Notes: generated by a model not told the origin, from the sequence alone. Positions 35,091 through 44,962 are shown, counted from the first letter of the stretch. The stretch: 64,000 nt of DNA from UBA3824 sp017541145 (GCA_947168365.1 CAMVLO010000006.1:1-64000), one strand, 5' to 3'. Translations and numbers: made by a program.

Positions 35091-35852
35091 TTACTTTCTA
35101 TTCTGAAGGTTTCTGATTTGTTTCATTCTACTTGACGCAAATACAAAATTATCAAGCTCTTCCACACCAGAATCAAAAATTCCTTCACTATTACCTTGCC
35201 AACGCTTACGACCCTTGTAAATAAAAATGATATTGTCACCGATTTCCATTACTGAATTCATATCATGTGTATTTACGATAGTTGTAATATTGTATTCGAT
35301 AGTAATATCATGAATCAAATTATCGATTACAATACTTGTAACAGGGTCTAATCCGGAATTAGGTTCGTCGCAATACAAATATTTGGGATTCAATGCGATA
35401 GCTCTGGCGATTGCTACACGTTTTTGCATACCGCCGGAGATTTCTGACGGGAATTTTTTATTAGCATTTACGATATTTACACGTTTCAAACAATAATTGG
35501 CTCTTTCGCGACGCTCTTCAAAACTCATATTTGTAAACATCTCCAAAGGAAACATCACGTTTTCTTCTACAGTGTTAGAATCGAACAATGCACCGCCCTG
35601 AAAAACCATTCCCATTTCTTTACGTATTTCTTTACGTTGCTTTTCGTTCATTACAGAAAAACTGCGACCGTTGTAAAAAATATCGCCTTTTGATACAGAG
35701 TGCAAACCTGCAATACATTTCAGCAACACAGTTTTACCGCTACCCGACTGTCCTATTGTCAGATTGGTTTTGCCGGGTTCAAATTCGGCACAAATATCAT
35801 TCAGTACATAATGTCCTGAAAATTCTTTATAAACATTTCTTACTTCAATCAT
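35091..35852 (-). CDS. mlaF: ABC transporter ATPase of the Mla phospholipid transport type
   Basis: A 253-residue ATPase with Walker A GQSGSGKTVLLK, signature ISGGMQKRVAIARA and Walker B YLYCDEPNSGLDP. The P-N-S-G-L-D-P form and the ISGGM signature are typical of the MlaF/Ttg2A/YrbF group. With MlaE it energises lipid movement between the inner and outer membranes. It lies 2 nt after the permease gene. No MlaD substrate-binding gene is next to it here, so the pairing to Mla is by family resemblance. Confidence 0.9.
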   Translation of the reverse strand: MIEVRNVYKEFSGHYVLNDICAEFEPGKTNLTIGQSGSGKTVLLKCIAGLHSVSKGDIFYNGRSFSVMNEKQRKEIRKEMGMVFQGGALFDSNTVEENVMFPLEMFTNMSFEERRERANYCLKRVNIVNANKKFPSEISGGMQKRVAIARAIALNPKYLYCDEPNSGLDPVTSIVIDNLIHDITIEYNITTIVNTHDMNSVMEIGDNIIFIYKGRKRWQGNSEGIFDSGVEELDNFVFASSRMKQIRNLQNRK

Positions 35853-35854
35853 TT

Positions 35855-36595
35855 TTACAACAGCAGTTTAGTTAGAATCAAATTGAAAAGCAATACAACG
35901 ATACTACTATAAACCACAGCATGTGTACTAGATTTTCCAACATCTAATGCACCGCCGTTGGTATAATAGCCGTGATAAGAAGATACCGAAGCTATTATAA
36001 ATGCAAAAACAAACGATTTTATAATAGAATATGTTACATAAAACGGTCTGAACATACTCGTAATACCTACAACATAATCATGCGGAGTAACACCGTTGGT
36101 AACGTATGATGCTATATAGCCGCCAAACAATCCGATTGCCATACTAAAAAGTGTAAGCACCGGAATAAAAAATACGAAAGCCGCTATCTTAGGTAAAATC
36201 AAGTAACAAGCCGAGTTAACACCCATCATTTCAAGTGCGTCTATCTGTTCCGTTACTTGCATTGTACCAAGTTCTGACGCGATATTACTACCGACTTTTC
36301 CGGCAAGAATCAATGCTACAATTGTACTAGAAAATTCCAAAAGCATGGTTTCGCGCGTACCATAACCGATAAGATAACGCGGAATAAGCGGATTTTCAAG
36401 GTTGTACGCCATTTGTATACAACAAACCGCTCCCATAAATATCGAAATAATGAGTACAATTACGATACTGCTCACTCCAATACTTTCTATTTCCCTTACC
36501 ATCTGTCTGAAGAAAACTCTCCAACGCTCGGGGCGCGAGAAAACTCGCTTCATCAAGAGAAAATATCGTCCGGTATGAAAGAATAGCTTTAACAT
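35855..36595 (-). CDS. mlaE: ABC transporter permease of the MlaE family
   Basis: A 246-residue membrane protein of the MlaE/YrbE (DUF140) family with about five hydrophobic segments. Visible family elements are the central E-F-S-S-T-I-V-A-L-I-L-A-G-K-V-G segment (about 87-102), the SELGTMQVTEQIDALEMMGV motif and the late FAFIIASVSSYHGY stretch. It forms the membrane channel for the ATPase encoded 2 nt downstream. A -7 box is present on the minus strand just upstream. Confidence 0.92.
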   Translation of the reverse strand: MLKLFFHTGRYFLLMKRVFSRPERWRVFFRQMVREIESIGVSSIVIVLIISIFMGAVCCIQMAYNLENPLIPRYLIGYGTRETMLLEFSSTIVALILAGKVGSNIASELGTMQVTEQIDALEMMGVNSACYLILPKIAAFVFFIPVLTLFSMAIGLFGGYIASYVTNGVTPHDYVVGITSMFRPFYVTYSIIKSFVFAFIIASVSSYHGYYTNGGALDVGKSSTHAVVYSSIVVLLFNLILTKLLL

Positions 36596-36621
36596 CTGTT
36601 ATATTACAAATAAATTTTTGT

Positions 36622-36629
36622 CAAAGATA
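36622..36629 (-). promoter_or_regulatory. -7 box of the mlaE-mlaF pair
   Basis: TATCTTTG on the minus strand, 27 nt before the mlaE start. No clear TTG -33 box at 19-20 nt. Confidence 0.5.
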
Positions 36630-36685
36630 ACAATTATTTTTGTTTGACACTGCTAATTTATGTTACGATGTTGACATCGGATTTT

Positions 36686-37909
36686 CTACTGTTCGTCCTC
36701 TTCTTCGGGGTCAACATCAGTATACAAAAGATCATCGTAAGGATAACGCTCGGTATGAATACGACGCGCCTCGGTATAAACTTTGTCTTTCAGTTCATCA
36801 AGATTGATTTTCTTTTTGGCGGAAATAAAAATCACAGGAGCTACCGACGAATATTTCAAACGGATGTAATTTTCCATTTCCTCAAGCGAATAGTTGCAAA
36901 GTTGACGTTCCGAAAGATCGTCGTCATCAAGTTTTTCGTAACTGTAATTATCAATCTTGTTGAAAACCAAGAAAGTAGTTTTGTTTTCTTGGGTGATTTC
37001 TTTTATAGTTTGGTCTACAGTCTGAAGTTGCTCTTCAAAATTCGGATGCGAAATATCAGAAACAATCACAAGTATATCAGCCTCACTTACTTCGTCCAAA
37101 GTAGATTTGAAAGACTCAAACAAGTTTTTAGGAAGTTTGCGGATAAAACCTACTGTATCGGAAAGCAAAAACGGCAAATTCTTTACTACGACTTTTCTAA
37201 CTGTGGTATCCAACGTAGCAAAAAGTTTGTTTTCTGCAAACACATCCGCCTTAGCCCAAAGATTCATAAGTGTAGATTTTCCGACGTTGGTATATCCCAC
37301 GAGAGCAACACGAACAAGTTTACCGCGATTTTTTCGTTGAACATTTTTTTGATTGTTAATACGTTGCAATTCCTCTTTTAAACGGGAAATTCTATCGCGA
37401 ACAATACGACGGTCGGTCTCAATTTCTTTTTCACCCGGACCACGCATACCGATACCGCCTTTCTGACGTTCCAAGTGTGTCCACATACCGGCAAGTCGTG
37501 GCAAAAGATACTGATACTGAGCCAATTCTACTTGAGTTTTGGAATGTGCGGTTTGTGCTCGTTTGGCAAAAATATCAAGTATAAGATTGCTGCGGTCTAT
37601 GATTTTACATTTTAGAACCTGAGAGATGTTTCTGTATTGCGACGGCGACAATTCGTCGTCAAATATACAAGCATCTATTTCATTATCTTCCACAAACTGA
37701 GCAATTTCCTTCAATTTACCTTCTCCGGTATAAATTCTCGGATTCGGATACTCAGCACGTTGTGAAAATCTTTTTACACAATCCACATCGGCAGTTTTTG
37801 CAAGAAATTCCAACTCGTCGAAATATTCGTTGAGTTTCTCTTCTGTAATATCTTGCGTGATAAGTCCCACAACTATTGCGACTTCTCTATCTTGTTTTGT
37901 TTCGTACAT
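36686..37909 (-). CDS. hflX: Ribosome-associated GTPase HflX
   Basis: A 407-residue GTPase. The N-terminal HflX domain has YTGEGKLKEIAQ and the glycine-rich RGPGEKEIETDRR motif. The G domain follows: GYTNVGKSTLMN (G1), DTVGFIRKLP (G3) and FNKID (G4). HflX splits stalled or hibernating 70S ribosomes after stress. It has an acidic C-terminal tail (DPEEEDEQ). It is the last gene of a four-gene minus-strand operon starting at the DUF4834 gene, 13 nt after the S41 protease. Confidence 0.96.
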   Translation of the reverse strand: MYETKQDREVAIVVGLITQDITEEKLNEYFDELEFLAKTADVDCVKRFSQRAEYPNPRIYTGEGKLKEIAQFVEDNEIDACIFDDELSPSQYRNISQVLKCKIIDRSNLILDIFAKRAQTAHSKTQVELAQYQYLLPRLAGMWTHLERQKGGIGMRGPGEKEIETDRRIVRDRISRLKEELQRINNQKNVQRKNRGKLVRVALVGYTNVGKSTLMNLWAKADVFAENKLFATLDTTVRKVVVKNLPFLLSDTVGFIRKLPKNLFESFKSTLDEVSEADILVIVSDISHPNFEEQLQTVDQTIKEITQENKTTFLVFNKIDNYSYEKLDDDDLSERQLCNYSLEEMENYIRLKYSSVAPVIFISAKKKINLDELKDKVYTEARRIHTERYPYDDLLYTDVDPEEEDEQ

Positions 37910-37922
37910 CGTTCAGTTTTTT

Positions 37923-39566
37923 TTAATTATTTTCATTTGCACCGAGCAACAAATTAAAAGTGTTGATATCACCAAAAAGCCGCTCGGCTGCTACTACATC
38001 AGCATTATAGAAGTTATAATATTTGTAATAATTGTCCTCATCGCCTACCACATGATAGCAATACGCCATGATTTGCGATAAAATTAATTTCTTAGAATCC
38101 TGAAGTTCTTTTTTATCTTTGCGAGGATTGATTTTTACATTGTAACTTGCTGCGAATGATATAAAATCATCAAGCAATTTGGTCTCGTCGCTAAACAATT
38201 CTGTAACGTATTTATCACTATTTCTGATAGTTGTATCTTTCTCGGCCATCAAATTGTATTTACGTGATGCAAATTTGTAAAACAATTGCGCAGAATCTAA
38301 TTTGTAAAGCAATCCGTTACTAAATTGATATGAATATGGTACAAAATAATCCGGCATTACACCGCCGCCGGCATATACCTTGCGACCGTGTTTTGTAAAA
38401 TAAACCGTAGAATCTTTGTAACTGAAAGCATTTGCGCTATCAAGCTCACCATTTTTCAAACGTTTTTTCAAATCGTTGTCATATTCGGAATACGCTTTCT
38501 GAAAACTTCGTCCCGACGGCGTATAATATCTCGATGTTGTAAGTCTTACAACAGAATTGTCCTGAAAAGAAATCGGAGTTTGAACCAAACCTTTTCCGAA
38601 AGTTCTGCGACCGAGAATTATTCCACGATCATGGTCTTGAATGGCTCCAACCATAATTTCCGACGCCGAAGCAGAATTGCTGTTAACAATACAAATCACG
38701 TTGAGATCTTTACAAATCGGATTTGATACGGTATCAATCAAAACCAAAGAACGGTCTTTGTGACGCTCTTCGGTGTAAACTATTGTATCATTGGTGTGTA
38801 ATATTTCGCTAACAATATCACGAACGGTATAAAGCAAACCGCCGCCATTGTCACGCAAATCTACAATTAAATTTTGAATTCCGGAATCGAGCAACGGTTT
38901 CAGTTTTCCAACAAATTCTTTGTAAGTTCTGTCACCAAAGGATGTAATTTTGATATAACCTGTTACAGAATCCAATTTGTAACCCGCAGGTACTGAATAT
39001 GTTGGAATATCTCCGCGAACTACATCAAATACCAAGGCAGAATCTATGCCCTGACGATGTACCGTTACTTGTACAACGCTTCCCTCCTCGCCTTTCATAA
39101 GATTAGAAACCAAGTTTTTGGCATTGCTGCCAACAACATCCACAGTATCGATTTTCAAAATATTATCTCCGGCAAGAATTCCCGCCAAATCGCACGGACC
39201 GTCTTTCACGATACTCAGAGCGATACATGTATCATTCGAAACATTAAATTCGATGCCGACTCCGCAAAAATGTCCGATGATGTTGCGCTCCACATCGGTA
39301 CGCTTTTCGGCTGAATAATACTTGGTATGCGGATCAAGTTTTGAAAAAATATCCGGTATTATCAGTTCCGTAAGGCTGTCAACATCAATATCATCTACAT
39401 ATCTGTCGTCAATAAGATTGATAACAGTCTGCAACTTAGACGGTTTGCCATTAAAAAGCGAAAACTCTACCTTATCCTTGTTGGTACTGAAACAAAATTT
39501 TCCGACCAACAATCCTAAAATAAAAATAAAGATTACTTGAAGCGGTTGATATTTTTTTGAATTCAT
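37923..39566 (-). CDS. S41 family C-terminal processing protease
   Basis: A 547-residue secreted or membrane-anchored serine protease. It has an N-terminal hydrophobic anchor (VIFIFILGLLVGKF), a PDZ domain (about 80-170, with GIEFNV and ILAGDNILKID) and a tail-specific protease domain. The catalytic Ser is in VNSNSASASEIM and the Lys in RRTFGKGLVQ, the Ser-Lys dyad of CtpA-type enzymes. The C-terminal 130 residues are charged and family-variable. It is translated 3 nt after the dCMP deaminase gene, in the same operon. Confidence 0.94.
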   Translation of the reverse strand: MNSKKYQPLQVIFIFILGLLVGKFCFSTNKDKVEFSLFNGKPSKLQTVINLIDDRYVDDIDVDSLTELIIPDIFSKLDPHTKYYSAEKRTDVERNIIGHFCGVGIEFNVSNDTCIALSIVKDGPCDLAGILAGDNILKIDTVDVVGSNAKNLVSNLMKGEEGSVVQVTVHRQGIDSALVFDVVRGDIPTYSVPAGYKLDSVTGYIKITSFGDRTYKEFVGKLKPLLDSGIQNLIVDLRDNGGGLLYTVRDIVSEILHTNDTIVYTEERHKDRSLVLIDTVSNPICKDLNVICIVNSNSASASEIMVGAIQDHDRGIILGRRTFGKGLVQTPISFQDNSVVRLTTSRYYTPSGRSFQKAYSEYDNDLKKRLKNGELDSANAFSYKDSTVYFTKHGRKVYAGGGVMPDYFVPYSYQFSNGLLYKLDSAQLFYKFASRKYNLMAEKDTTIRNSDKYVTELFSDETKLLDDFISFAASYNVKINPRKDKKELQDSKKLILSQIMAYCYHVVGDEDNYYKYYNFYNADVVAAERLFGDINTFNLLLGANENN

Positions 39567-39569
39567 AAT

Positions 39570-40010
39570 TTAATTTTGTTGTATATCAACATCTTGAATA
39601 TTGATAAAAACTGTAGGAATACCGGCACGTCTGAGAAGTTCCAATCCGTCTTCAAGCCTGTATTTCTCGCTGTAAACTACACGTTTTATTCCACTTTGTA
39701 TAATAAGTTTGGCACATTCCAAGCAAGGCGATGCTGTAACATAAAGTGTAGCACCTGTAGAATTATTGTTACTTTTTGCAACCTTTGTAATGGCATTTGC
39801 CTCGGCATGAAGTACATACGGTTTTGTAGTACCGTCGTCGAGTTCGCAAACATTTTCAAATCCCGATGGCGTACCGTTGTAACCGTCGGAGATTATCATC
39901 TTGTCTTTCACAATCAATGCTCCGACTTTGCGACGGGTACAATAAGAATTTTCCGCCCAGATTCGCGCCATTCTCAAATAACGTCGATCCAATGCCTCTT
40001 GCTTGTCCAT
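39570..40010 (-). CDS. Deoxycytidylate (dCMP) deaminase
   Basis: A 146-residue zinc-dependent deaminase. The zinc site is HAEANAI (His and catalytic Glu) and SPCLECAKLI (two Cys ligands). The N-terminal RYLRMARIWAENSYCTRRKVGA segment and the TPSGFENVCE loop are typical of ComE-type dCMP deaminases, which supply dUMP for thymidylate synthesis. Length is normal. It lies between the DUF4834 gene (17 nt) and the S41 protease gene (3 nt). Confidence 0.95.
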   Translation of the reverse strand: MDKQEALDRRYLRMARIWAENSYCTRRKVGALIVKDKMIISDGYNGTPSGFENVCELDDGTTKPYVLHAEANAITKVAKSNNNSTGATLYVTASPCLECAKLIIQSGIKRVVYSEKYRLEDGLELLRRAGIPTVFINIQDVDIQQN

Positions 40011-40027
40011 AATTGTATCAAAAATTA

Positions 40028-40327
40028 TTATTTAATTTCTTCGTAATCTGTATAATCACCAAAGTTTTTAAGCAAATCTTTTTTTGATTGCTTTTTAGGT
40101 TGTTCAGAATTTTTGTAAATTCTTACATTATTAGCATTTCCACCGGAAGTTTCTTTGTTATTCTGATAGAAATTATTGTAACCGAAGTTTGTGTTTGTAC
40201 CTTTATTATCAAAGTATTGTTTTTGGTTTGATTCTATTCTTTGAGCAATACCTGCAAAAACAAGTCTTACAAGTAACAACACCAATAATATAACCAAAAC
40301 AAAAAACATAAAAATTGTCAACAACAT
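40028..40327 (-). CDS. DUF4834 family small membrane protein
   Basis: A 99-residue protein with one N-terminal membrane segment (about residues 2-25), an Asn-rich middle and the C-terminal NFGDYTDYEEIK. That ending is the hallmark of DUF4834 proteins in Bacteroidota, which often precede dCMP deaminase and S41 protease genes. The function is not known. It is the first gene of the four-gene operon ending in hflX. Confidence 0.8.
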   Translation of the reverse strand: MLLTIFMFFVLVILLVLLLVRLVFAGIAQRIESNQKQYFDNKGTNTNFGYNNFYQNNKETSGGNANNVRIYKNSEQPKKQSKKDLLKNFGDYTDYEEIK

Positions 40328-40364
40328 AATTTTATTCCTTTTTTCTTAAAGATAAAATTCCGAT

Positions 40365-41222
40365 TTAGTTCATAATAATAATCAAATCGGTACGGCGGTT
40401 TTTCTTCTTGTTAGCATCGGAATTATTGGCTACAAGAGGACTATACATCCCGCGACCTGAAGCGGTATATGCTGTACCGGGAAGTGTGCAATTGCTTGCT
40501 ATAGTTGTAACAACTGCGGCTGCACGTTTTGCACTGAGTTCCAACAATGTTTTTGACTGTCCGTTGTTGTCGGTATTGCTTATTACATGTACACGACATT
40601 GGTCAAACAATGTAAAAACGGCTGAAACTTTTTTTAGAGTTGCCGCACCTTTTACAGAAATTTCGTTGGAAGTAGCGGCTTTAAACAAATAATCATTACC
40701 AAATGTTACAACTACGTTAGAACCAACTATTTGTGCATAAGCCTCACTTTGATTTACACCGTTAAGTTGTTTCTGTATAGTAAGCAACATCGAGTTTAGC
40801 TCGTTGACTTGAGACTGATTGAGATTTCTTACAGAATCTTCTTGCGAAGCTTTCAAACTAAGAATATTCATCAAGCTGTCGGCAGTACGAGTTTTTTGAG
40901 AGAGTTTTGCCTGCTCGGCTTTGTAATCATTTATTGTATTTATAAGGCTCTGATTAAGAGTTGCTTTATCGCCTGCAAGTTTCTGATTTTCTTTATTAAG
41001 ACTATCAACAGTAAGATCTTTTGAAGTATTATTGATTTTCAATGAATTGGTAGAATTGTTGAAACCGGCAACAGTTTTATCAAAAACTTTGTTCAACGAA
41101 TCCAAAGATTTTTTTCCATTTGCAACCGCTTCATCATACTTCTTTTTTGTAACAATACACGAATTCATCATAAATGACGAACCTATTACAACAAATATTA
41201 ATACTTTAGCAATGCGTTTCAT
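40365..41222 (-). CDS. OmpA-family lipoprotein
   Basis: A 285-residue protein with a lipoprotein signal peptide ending MMNSC (lipid-modified Cys22). A long charged, probably coiled-coil region (about 30-140) carries many Leu/Ser/Asn heptad-like positions. The C-terminal domain (about 165-285) is OmpA-like and expected to bind peptidoglycan: NTDNNGQ, ELSAKRAAAVV, GRGMYSPL and KKNRRTDL are visible. It likely tethers the outer membrane to the cell wall. A -7 box lies just upstream on the minus strand. Confidence 0.9.
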   Translation of the reverse strand: MKRIAKVLIFVVIGSSFMMNSCIVTKKKYDEAVANGKKSLDSLNKVFDKTVAGFNNSTNSLKINNTSKDLTVDSLNKENQKLAGDKATLNQSLINTINDYKAEQAKLSQKTRTADSLMNILSLKASQEDSVRNLNQSQVNELNSMLLTIQKQLNGVNQSEAYAQIVGSNVVVTFGNDYLFKAATSNEISVKGAATLKKVSAVFTLFDQCRVHVISNTDNNGQSKTLLELSAKRAAAVVTTIASNCTLPGTAYTASGRGMYSPLVANNSDANKKKNRRTDLIIIMN

Positions 41223-41247
41223 TATATATTACAATTTTAAAATTTAT

Positions 41248-41255
41248 CAAATGTA
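41248..41255 (-). promoter_or_regulatory. -7 box of the OmpA-like lipoprotein gene
   Basis: TACATTTG on the minus strand, 26 nt before the start at 41222. Confidence 0.5.
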
Positions 41256-41309
41256 GAGATTTTTTTCGAGGAGATAAAATTTTTTAGCAAACATTAATAA
41301 AAAATGTTG

Positions 41310-41317
41310 TATTTTTG
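41310..41317 (+). promoter_or_regulatory. -7 box of the carboxypeptidase-regulatory-domain protein gene
   Basis: TATTTTTG, 25 nt before ATG 41342, divergent from the box at 41248. No clear -33 TTG. Confidence 0.5.
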
Positions 41318-41341
41318 GGGGAATTATAAAAACTGAGAATT

Positions 41342-42430
41342 ATGCTAAAAAAATTAATATTAACACTTGCAATGTCAACCGTATCGGCATTGGGATTTTC
41401 ACAAACTGTTTTGGAAGGCGTTGTTACAGATTCCAAGACCGGCGAAGCTATGCCTTTTGTAAATATCGCAATTTCAGGCGAAACTATCGGAACTATTTCA
41501 GATATTAACGGAGAATTTAAATTGAGCGTTCCTGAAAATTTGACTAACAGAAACTTAGCGTTCTCTTCGGTAGGATATTCTCCAAAGTCAATAAAAATTT
41601 CTGAAATTACAGATTCGCATTTTGAAATAAAACTTCAGCCCGTAGACCTCAAGATAGAAGAAGTTGTAATTACCGACAAAAGCGAGGCAGGAAGAAAAGT
41701 TTTGAAAAACGTATTGGAAAAATTCGAAAACAATTATGTTAACAAAGATTTTGCATATTCCGGCACTTACAAATCAATTTACAAAAAAGGAACTGTTACA
41801 AGAAATTCTACTTACAATTTCAATGCTTACGACAGCGAAGGATACAATCGAAGCGAAAAATCGAATGCATACGCAGCTCTCAATTACAAATTTTCTAATA
41901 TCACAAGAGACTACAAAGTAAATGATTTTGAGACCGGTATCAATACTTTTGACTTTACTTCAACATTTGATATCATGCGATACGAACTAAATGTAATGAA
42001 CAGTTACAATTTTAGCGACTTTGATTTCAAAATCAAATCAGAAACCTCGGAACAATATGTAATAGAATTTACATGCAACAAACCGAAACTCGCAAATTCC
42101 GGCGCGTTAAACACAGAAAAATATTCCGGAACAATTACTGTAAAAAAATCCGACAACGCCGTAACTGCTGCGGATTATACGATGACTGTAAAAAACTTTT
42201 CACCGGTAGCACTGTCGCTGAAAAACTCTCCGCAAAATATCGCAACTATCAATTGTAAACTTAGTTACGCAAAAAACAACAACAAATACGCTATACAATC
42301 AATAGAAACCGAAATCGATGTAAAAAACAATTCGGAAGGAGATTACAAAATAAGTGATAGTATAATATTAAACTCTGTAAACTATAAAATACCTGGAAAA
42401 ATTTTCGGAAAAGTTTTTTATTCCAGATAA
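41342..42430 (+). CDS. Carboxypeptidase-like regulatory domain protein, exported
   Basis: A 362-residue protein with a signal peptide (about 1-20, ending GFSQ) and an N-terminal carboxypeptidase D regulatory-like domain (about 25-110: LEGVVTDSKTGEAMPFVNIAI, then GTISDINGEFKLSVP). This beta-sandwich is common at the start of SusC-like receptors, but no TonB plug or barrel follows. The remaining 250 residues are rich in aromatic and beta-type sequence typical of the envelope proteins that follow this domain in Bacteroidota. Function unknown. Confidence 0.87.
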   Translation: MLKKLILTLAMSTVSALGFSQTVLEGVVTDSKTGEAMPFVNIAISGETIGTISDINGEFKLSVPENLTNRNLAFSSVGYSPKSIKISEITDSHFEIKLQPVDLKIEEVVITDKSEAGRKVLKNVLEKFENNYVNKDFAYSGTYKSIYKKGTVTRNSTYNFNAYDSEGYNRSEKSNAYAALNYKFSNITRDYKVNDFETGINTFDFTSTFDIMRYELNVMNSYNFSDFDFKIKSETSEQYVIEFTCNKPKLANSGALNTEKYSGTITVKKSDNAVTAADYTMTVKNFSPVALSLKNSPQNIATINCKLSYAKNNNKYAIQSIETEIDVKNNSEGDYKISDSIILNSVNYKIPGKIFGKVFYSR

Positions 42431-42484
42431 TTTTTTTTATAACTTAGCTTTTGATTTGTGTAGAAAAAAACTAAAAAACATAAT

Positions 42485-44416
42485 ATGAAACGAACAGTTT
42501 TGGAGATGCTTACAACAGCATCTGAGAAATTCAAAGACAAAATATACATCGCAGACAAAACTGACAACGGTTGGAAAGGTCTTACTTTCAACGAAGTAGA
42601 AAAATATTCATCGGATCTTGCAATAGGACTGATACAAGAAGGAATAAAGCCCCAAGACAAAATAGCGATAATATCAGAAGGCCGCTGCAGGTGGATAATA
42701 TCAGAATACGCGATATTAAAAACCAAAGCTATATGCGTACCGTTAAGCACAAAACTACAATCCGAAGAAATCGCATACAGAATAGAACATTCGGAATGTA
42801 AATATGTCATAATTTCACAAAACTGTATATCCAAAATTCTTGAAATGAGTGAAAAACTCAGCAAAATGAACGTAAAAATAATCTATATTGACGAAAAGGA
42901 TTTTGACTATCAAGCATATATCAAAGCATTACCCGAAACAATACTATTCAGTGATTTATTAACTTCAGGAGAACAAAACAAAGCAAAATACGAAGACGAA
43001 CTCCGAAAAAGAATCAACAGCGTAGTAGAAGACGACGTTGTAACAATCAGTTACACATCGGGAACCACCGGAAATCCAAAAGGCATAATGCTTACACACC
43101 TCAACTATTGGGCAAATGCAATAGATGCAGCACAATATTTCAGAATGGAAAACGATTTGAAATCGCTTGTGATACTGCCGTTAGACCATTCATTTGCGCA
43201 TACAATATGTTTTTACCTTGCAGTATTTTGCAGCATGTCGATATATTTCGTAGATTCAAGAGGCGGCATGAGAAACCAACTGAAAAACATCTTCCCGAAT
43301 ATCAAAGAAGTAGAACCGGATATGATGTTAACAGTACCGACTGTTACCGGCAACTTCATGCGAAAGATTTACGAAACTGTAGAAAAACAAGGTAAACTGA
43401 CATATTGGATATTCAAAAAAGGATTAAAAAACGGAATGATATATTTCGGCGACGGCTACAAAAAACCGAATCTGCTGAAAAAAATATTCCGTTACCCGAT
43501 TTATAAATTAGCCGACAGAATGATATTCAGCAAAATACGCAAGATGTTAGGCAAAAATTTCAAATTCTTTATCGGCGGCGGTGCAATGCTCGAAATCAAA
43601 CAGCAAAAATTTTTCAACTGCATCGGACTGCCAATCATGCAAGGTTACGGACTATCAGAAGCATCGCCGATAGTAAGCGTAAACCAAAGACACAATCACA
43701 AATTCGGCTCATCAGGCGGAATACTTTCAGGTATAGATTGCAAAATACTTGATGCCAACAACAACGAAGTACCGCGAGGCGAAACCGGATATATCGTTGT
43801 AGAAGGTCACAACGTAATGAAAGGATATTACAAAAACCAAGAAGCCACCAAAGAAGTAATCGATGAACAAGGCCGTCTGCATACCGGCGACATGGGATAC
43901 ATCGACAAAGACGGATTTTTGTTCGTAACCGGCAGAGAAAGAGCACTGTTGATAAGCAAAGACGGCGAAAAATATTCACCCGAAGAAATAGAAGACGCAA
44001 TATGTACATGCTCCGAATTTATACATCAATGCGTACTCTATTGCGACCACAGCAAATACACATCAGCACTAATAACACTCGACCAAGTACGAATAAAAAA
44101 TTACATACAAAAAAACAAAGTCACAACCAAAGAAATACTCGACGTAATAGGCAAATCGTTTTACAAATTCACAAACGACATCGCATACAAAAAAGCATTT
44201 CCGCCACAATGGATACCGTCAGTATTCAGGATTTTGCCCGAAACATTTACAGAGCAAAACCAGATGTTGAACTCATCCATGAAAATAAAAAGATTCAAAG
44301 TAATCCAAACATACAAAGATGTCATAGACAAAATGTACGAATCCAAAGAGAAAATCTCAAGCAAGGACAATTTGGATGCACTTGAAAAAATCATGGAAAA
44401 CATCGCAAAGAACTAA
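42485..44416 (+). CDS. Long-chain fatty acid-CoA ligase (AMP-binding)
   Basis: A 643-residue adenylate-forming enzyme. The P-loop motif is TISYTSGTTGNPKGIM, followed by GYGLSEASP, YIVVEGHNVMKGYY and the TGDMGYIDKDGFLFVTGRERALLISKDGEKYSPEEIE core that contains the hinge and catalytic Lys region. Size and motifs fit bacterial long-chain acyl-CoA synthetases (FadD15/AAS-like). It activates fatty acids with ATP and CoA at the membrane. It stands 54 nt after the preceding gene. Confidence 0.93.
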   Translation: MKRTVLEMLTTASEKFKDKIYIADKTDNGWKGLTFNEVEKYSSDLAIGLIQEGIKPQDKIAIISEGRCRWIISEYAILKTKAICVPLSTKLQSEEIAYRIEHSECKYVIISQNCISKILEMSEKLSKMNVKIIYIDEKDFDYQAYIKALPETILFSDLLTSGEQNKAKYEDELRKRINSVVEDDVVTISYTSGTTGNPKGIMLTHLNYWANAIDAAQYFRMENDLKSLVILPLDHSFAHTICFYLAVFCSMSIYFVDSRGGMRNQLKNIFPNIKEVEPDMMLTVPTVTGNFMRKIYETVEKQGKLTYWIFKKGLKNGMIYFGDGYKKPNLLKKIFRYPIYKLADRMIFSKIRKMLGKNFKFFIGGGAMLEIKQQKFFNCIGLPIMQGYGLSEASPIVSVNQRHNHKFGSSGGILSGIDCKILDANNNEVPRGETGYIVVEGHNVMKGYYKNQEATKEVIDEQGRLHTGDMGYIDKDGFLFVTGRERALLISKDGEKYSPEEIEDAICTCSEFIHQCVLYCDHSKYTSALITLDQVRIKNYIQKNKVTTKEILDVIGKSFYKFTNDIAYKKAFPPQWIPSVFRILPETFTEQNQMLNSSMKIKRFKVIQTYKDVIDKMYESKEKISSKDNLDALEKIMENIAKN

Positions 44417-44452
44417 AAAAAATCAAAAATTCAGATTTTTTAAGAAAATAAA

Positions 44453-44483
44453 TTTGAAAAAATCGCAAATATAGATATATTTG
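44453..44483 (+). promoter_or_regulatory. Strong promoter of the SiaC-like gene
   Basis: TTTG at 44453-44456 and TATATTTG at 44476-44483 with a 19-nt spacer. The most upstream in-frame start (TTG 44488) lies at the expected transcription start, so ATG 44524 is used. Confidence 0.75.
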
Positions 44484-44523
44484 CAAATTGAAAGATAATA
44501 ATAACAGATACAAATCAACCATC

Positions 44524-44913
44524 ATGGATCACATAACAAGCGCAGGAAACATGAAGACACCTTGGGTCAATCTTGATCCTCAAAAAGGTTTGATAGAGCT
44601 CGGCGGTCGCTCAATACCGGAAAACACCGAAAGTGTATACAGACCTTTAATTGAATGGATTGAAGAATATATTCAGAATCCAAGTGCACACACCGAAGTA
44701 GTTGTAAACTTTGAATATTTCAATTCAAGTTCCGCAAAATATTTAATCAGATTCCTCGAATATTTCAGCACACTGAAAAAAACAGGATACGACGTCACCA
44801 TCAAATGGTATTACGACGACGACGAACTTTTGGAATACGGTCAAGATTTTCAAGACGTATTGGAAATGCAATTTGAATTTCACCATTCCAAAGAATACAA
44901 AAAAAGTATATAA
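44524..44913 (+). CDS. SiaC/DUF1987 family regulatory phosphoprotein
   Basis: A 129-residue protein of the DUF1987 family, typified by SiaC. Family marks are the start MDHITSAGNMKTPWVNLD, GLIELGGRSIPENTESVY, and NFEYFNSSSAKYLIRFL, where a Ser/Thr in the N-(S/T)-S-S run is the likely phosphorylation site. SiaC-type proteins are switched by a kinase-phosphatase pair and control a partner enzyme. No siaA, siaB or siaD-like gene is next to it. It has its own strong promoter and terminator, so it is a single-gene unit. Confidence 0.87.
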   Translation: MDHITSAGNMKTPWVNLDPQKGLIELGGRSIPENTESVYRPLIEWIEEYIQNPSAHTEVVVNFEYFNSSSAKYLIRFLEYFSTLKKTGYDVTIKWYYDDDELLEYGQDFQDVLEMQFEFHHSKEYKKSI

Positions 44914-44962
44914 TCACATAATTCTATACTCTAGTAATTTTATTGCACATAATTTATTTTTT

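Noticed and set aside
36644..37381. 245-codon open frame opposite hflX
   Set aside because: It mirrors hflX codons and has no recognisable domain; hflX motifs are intact.
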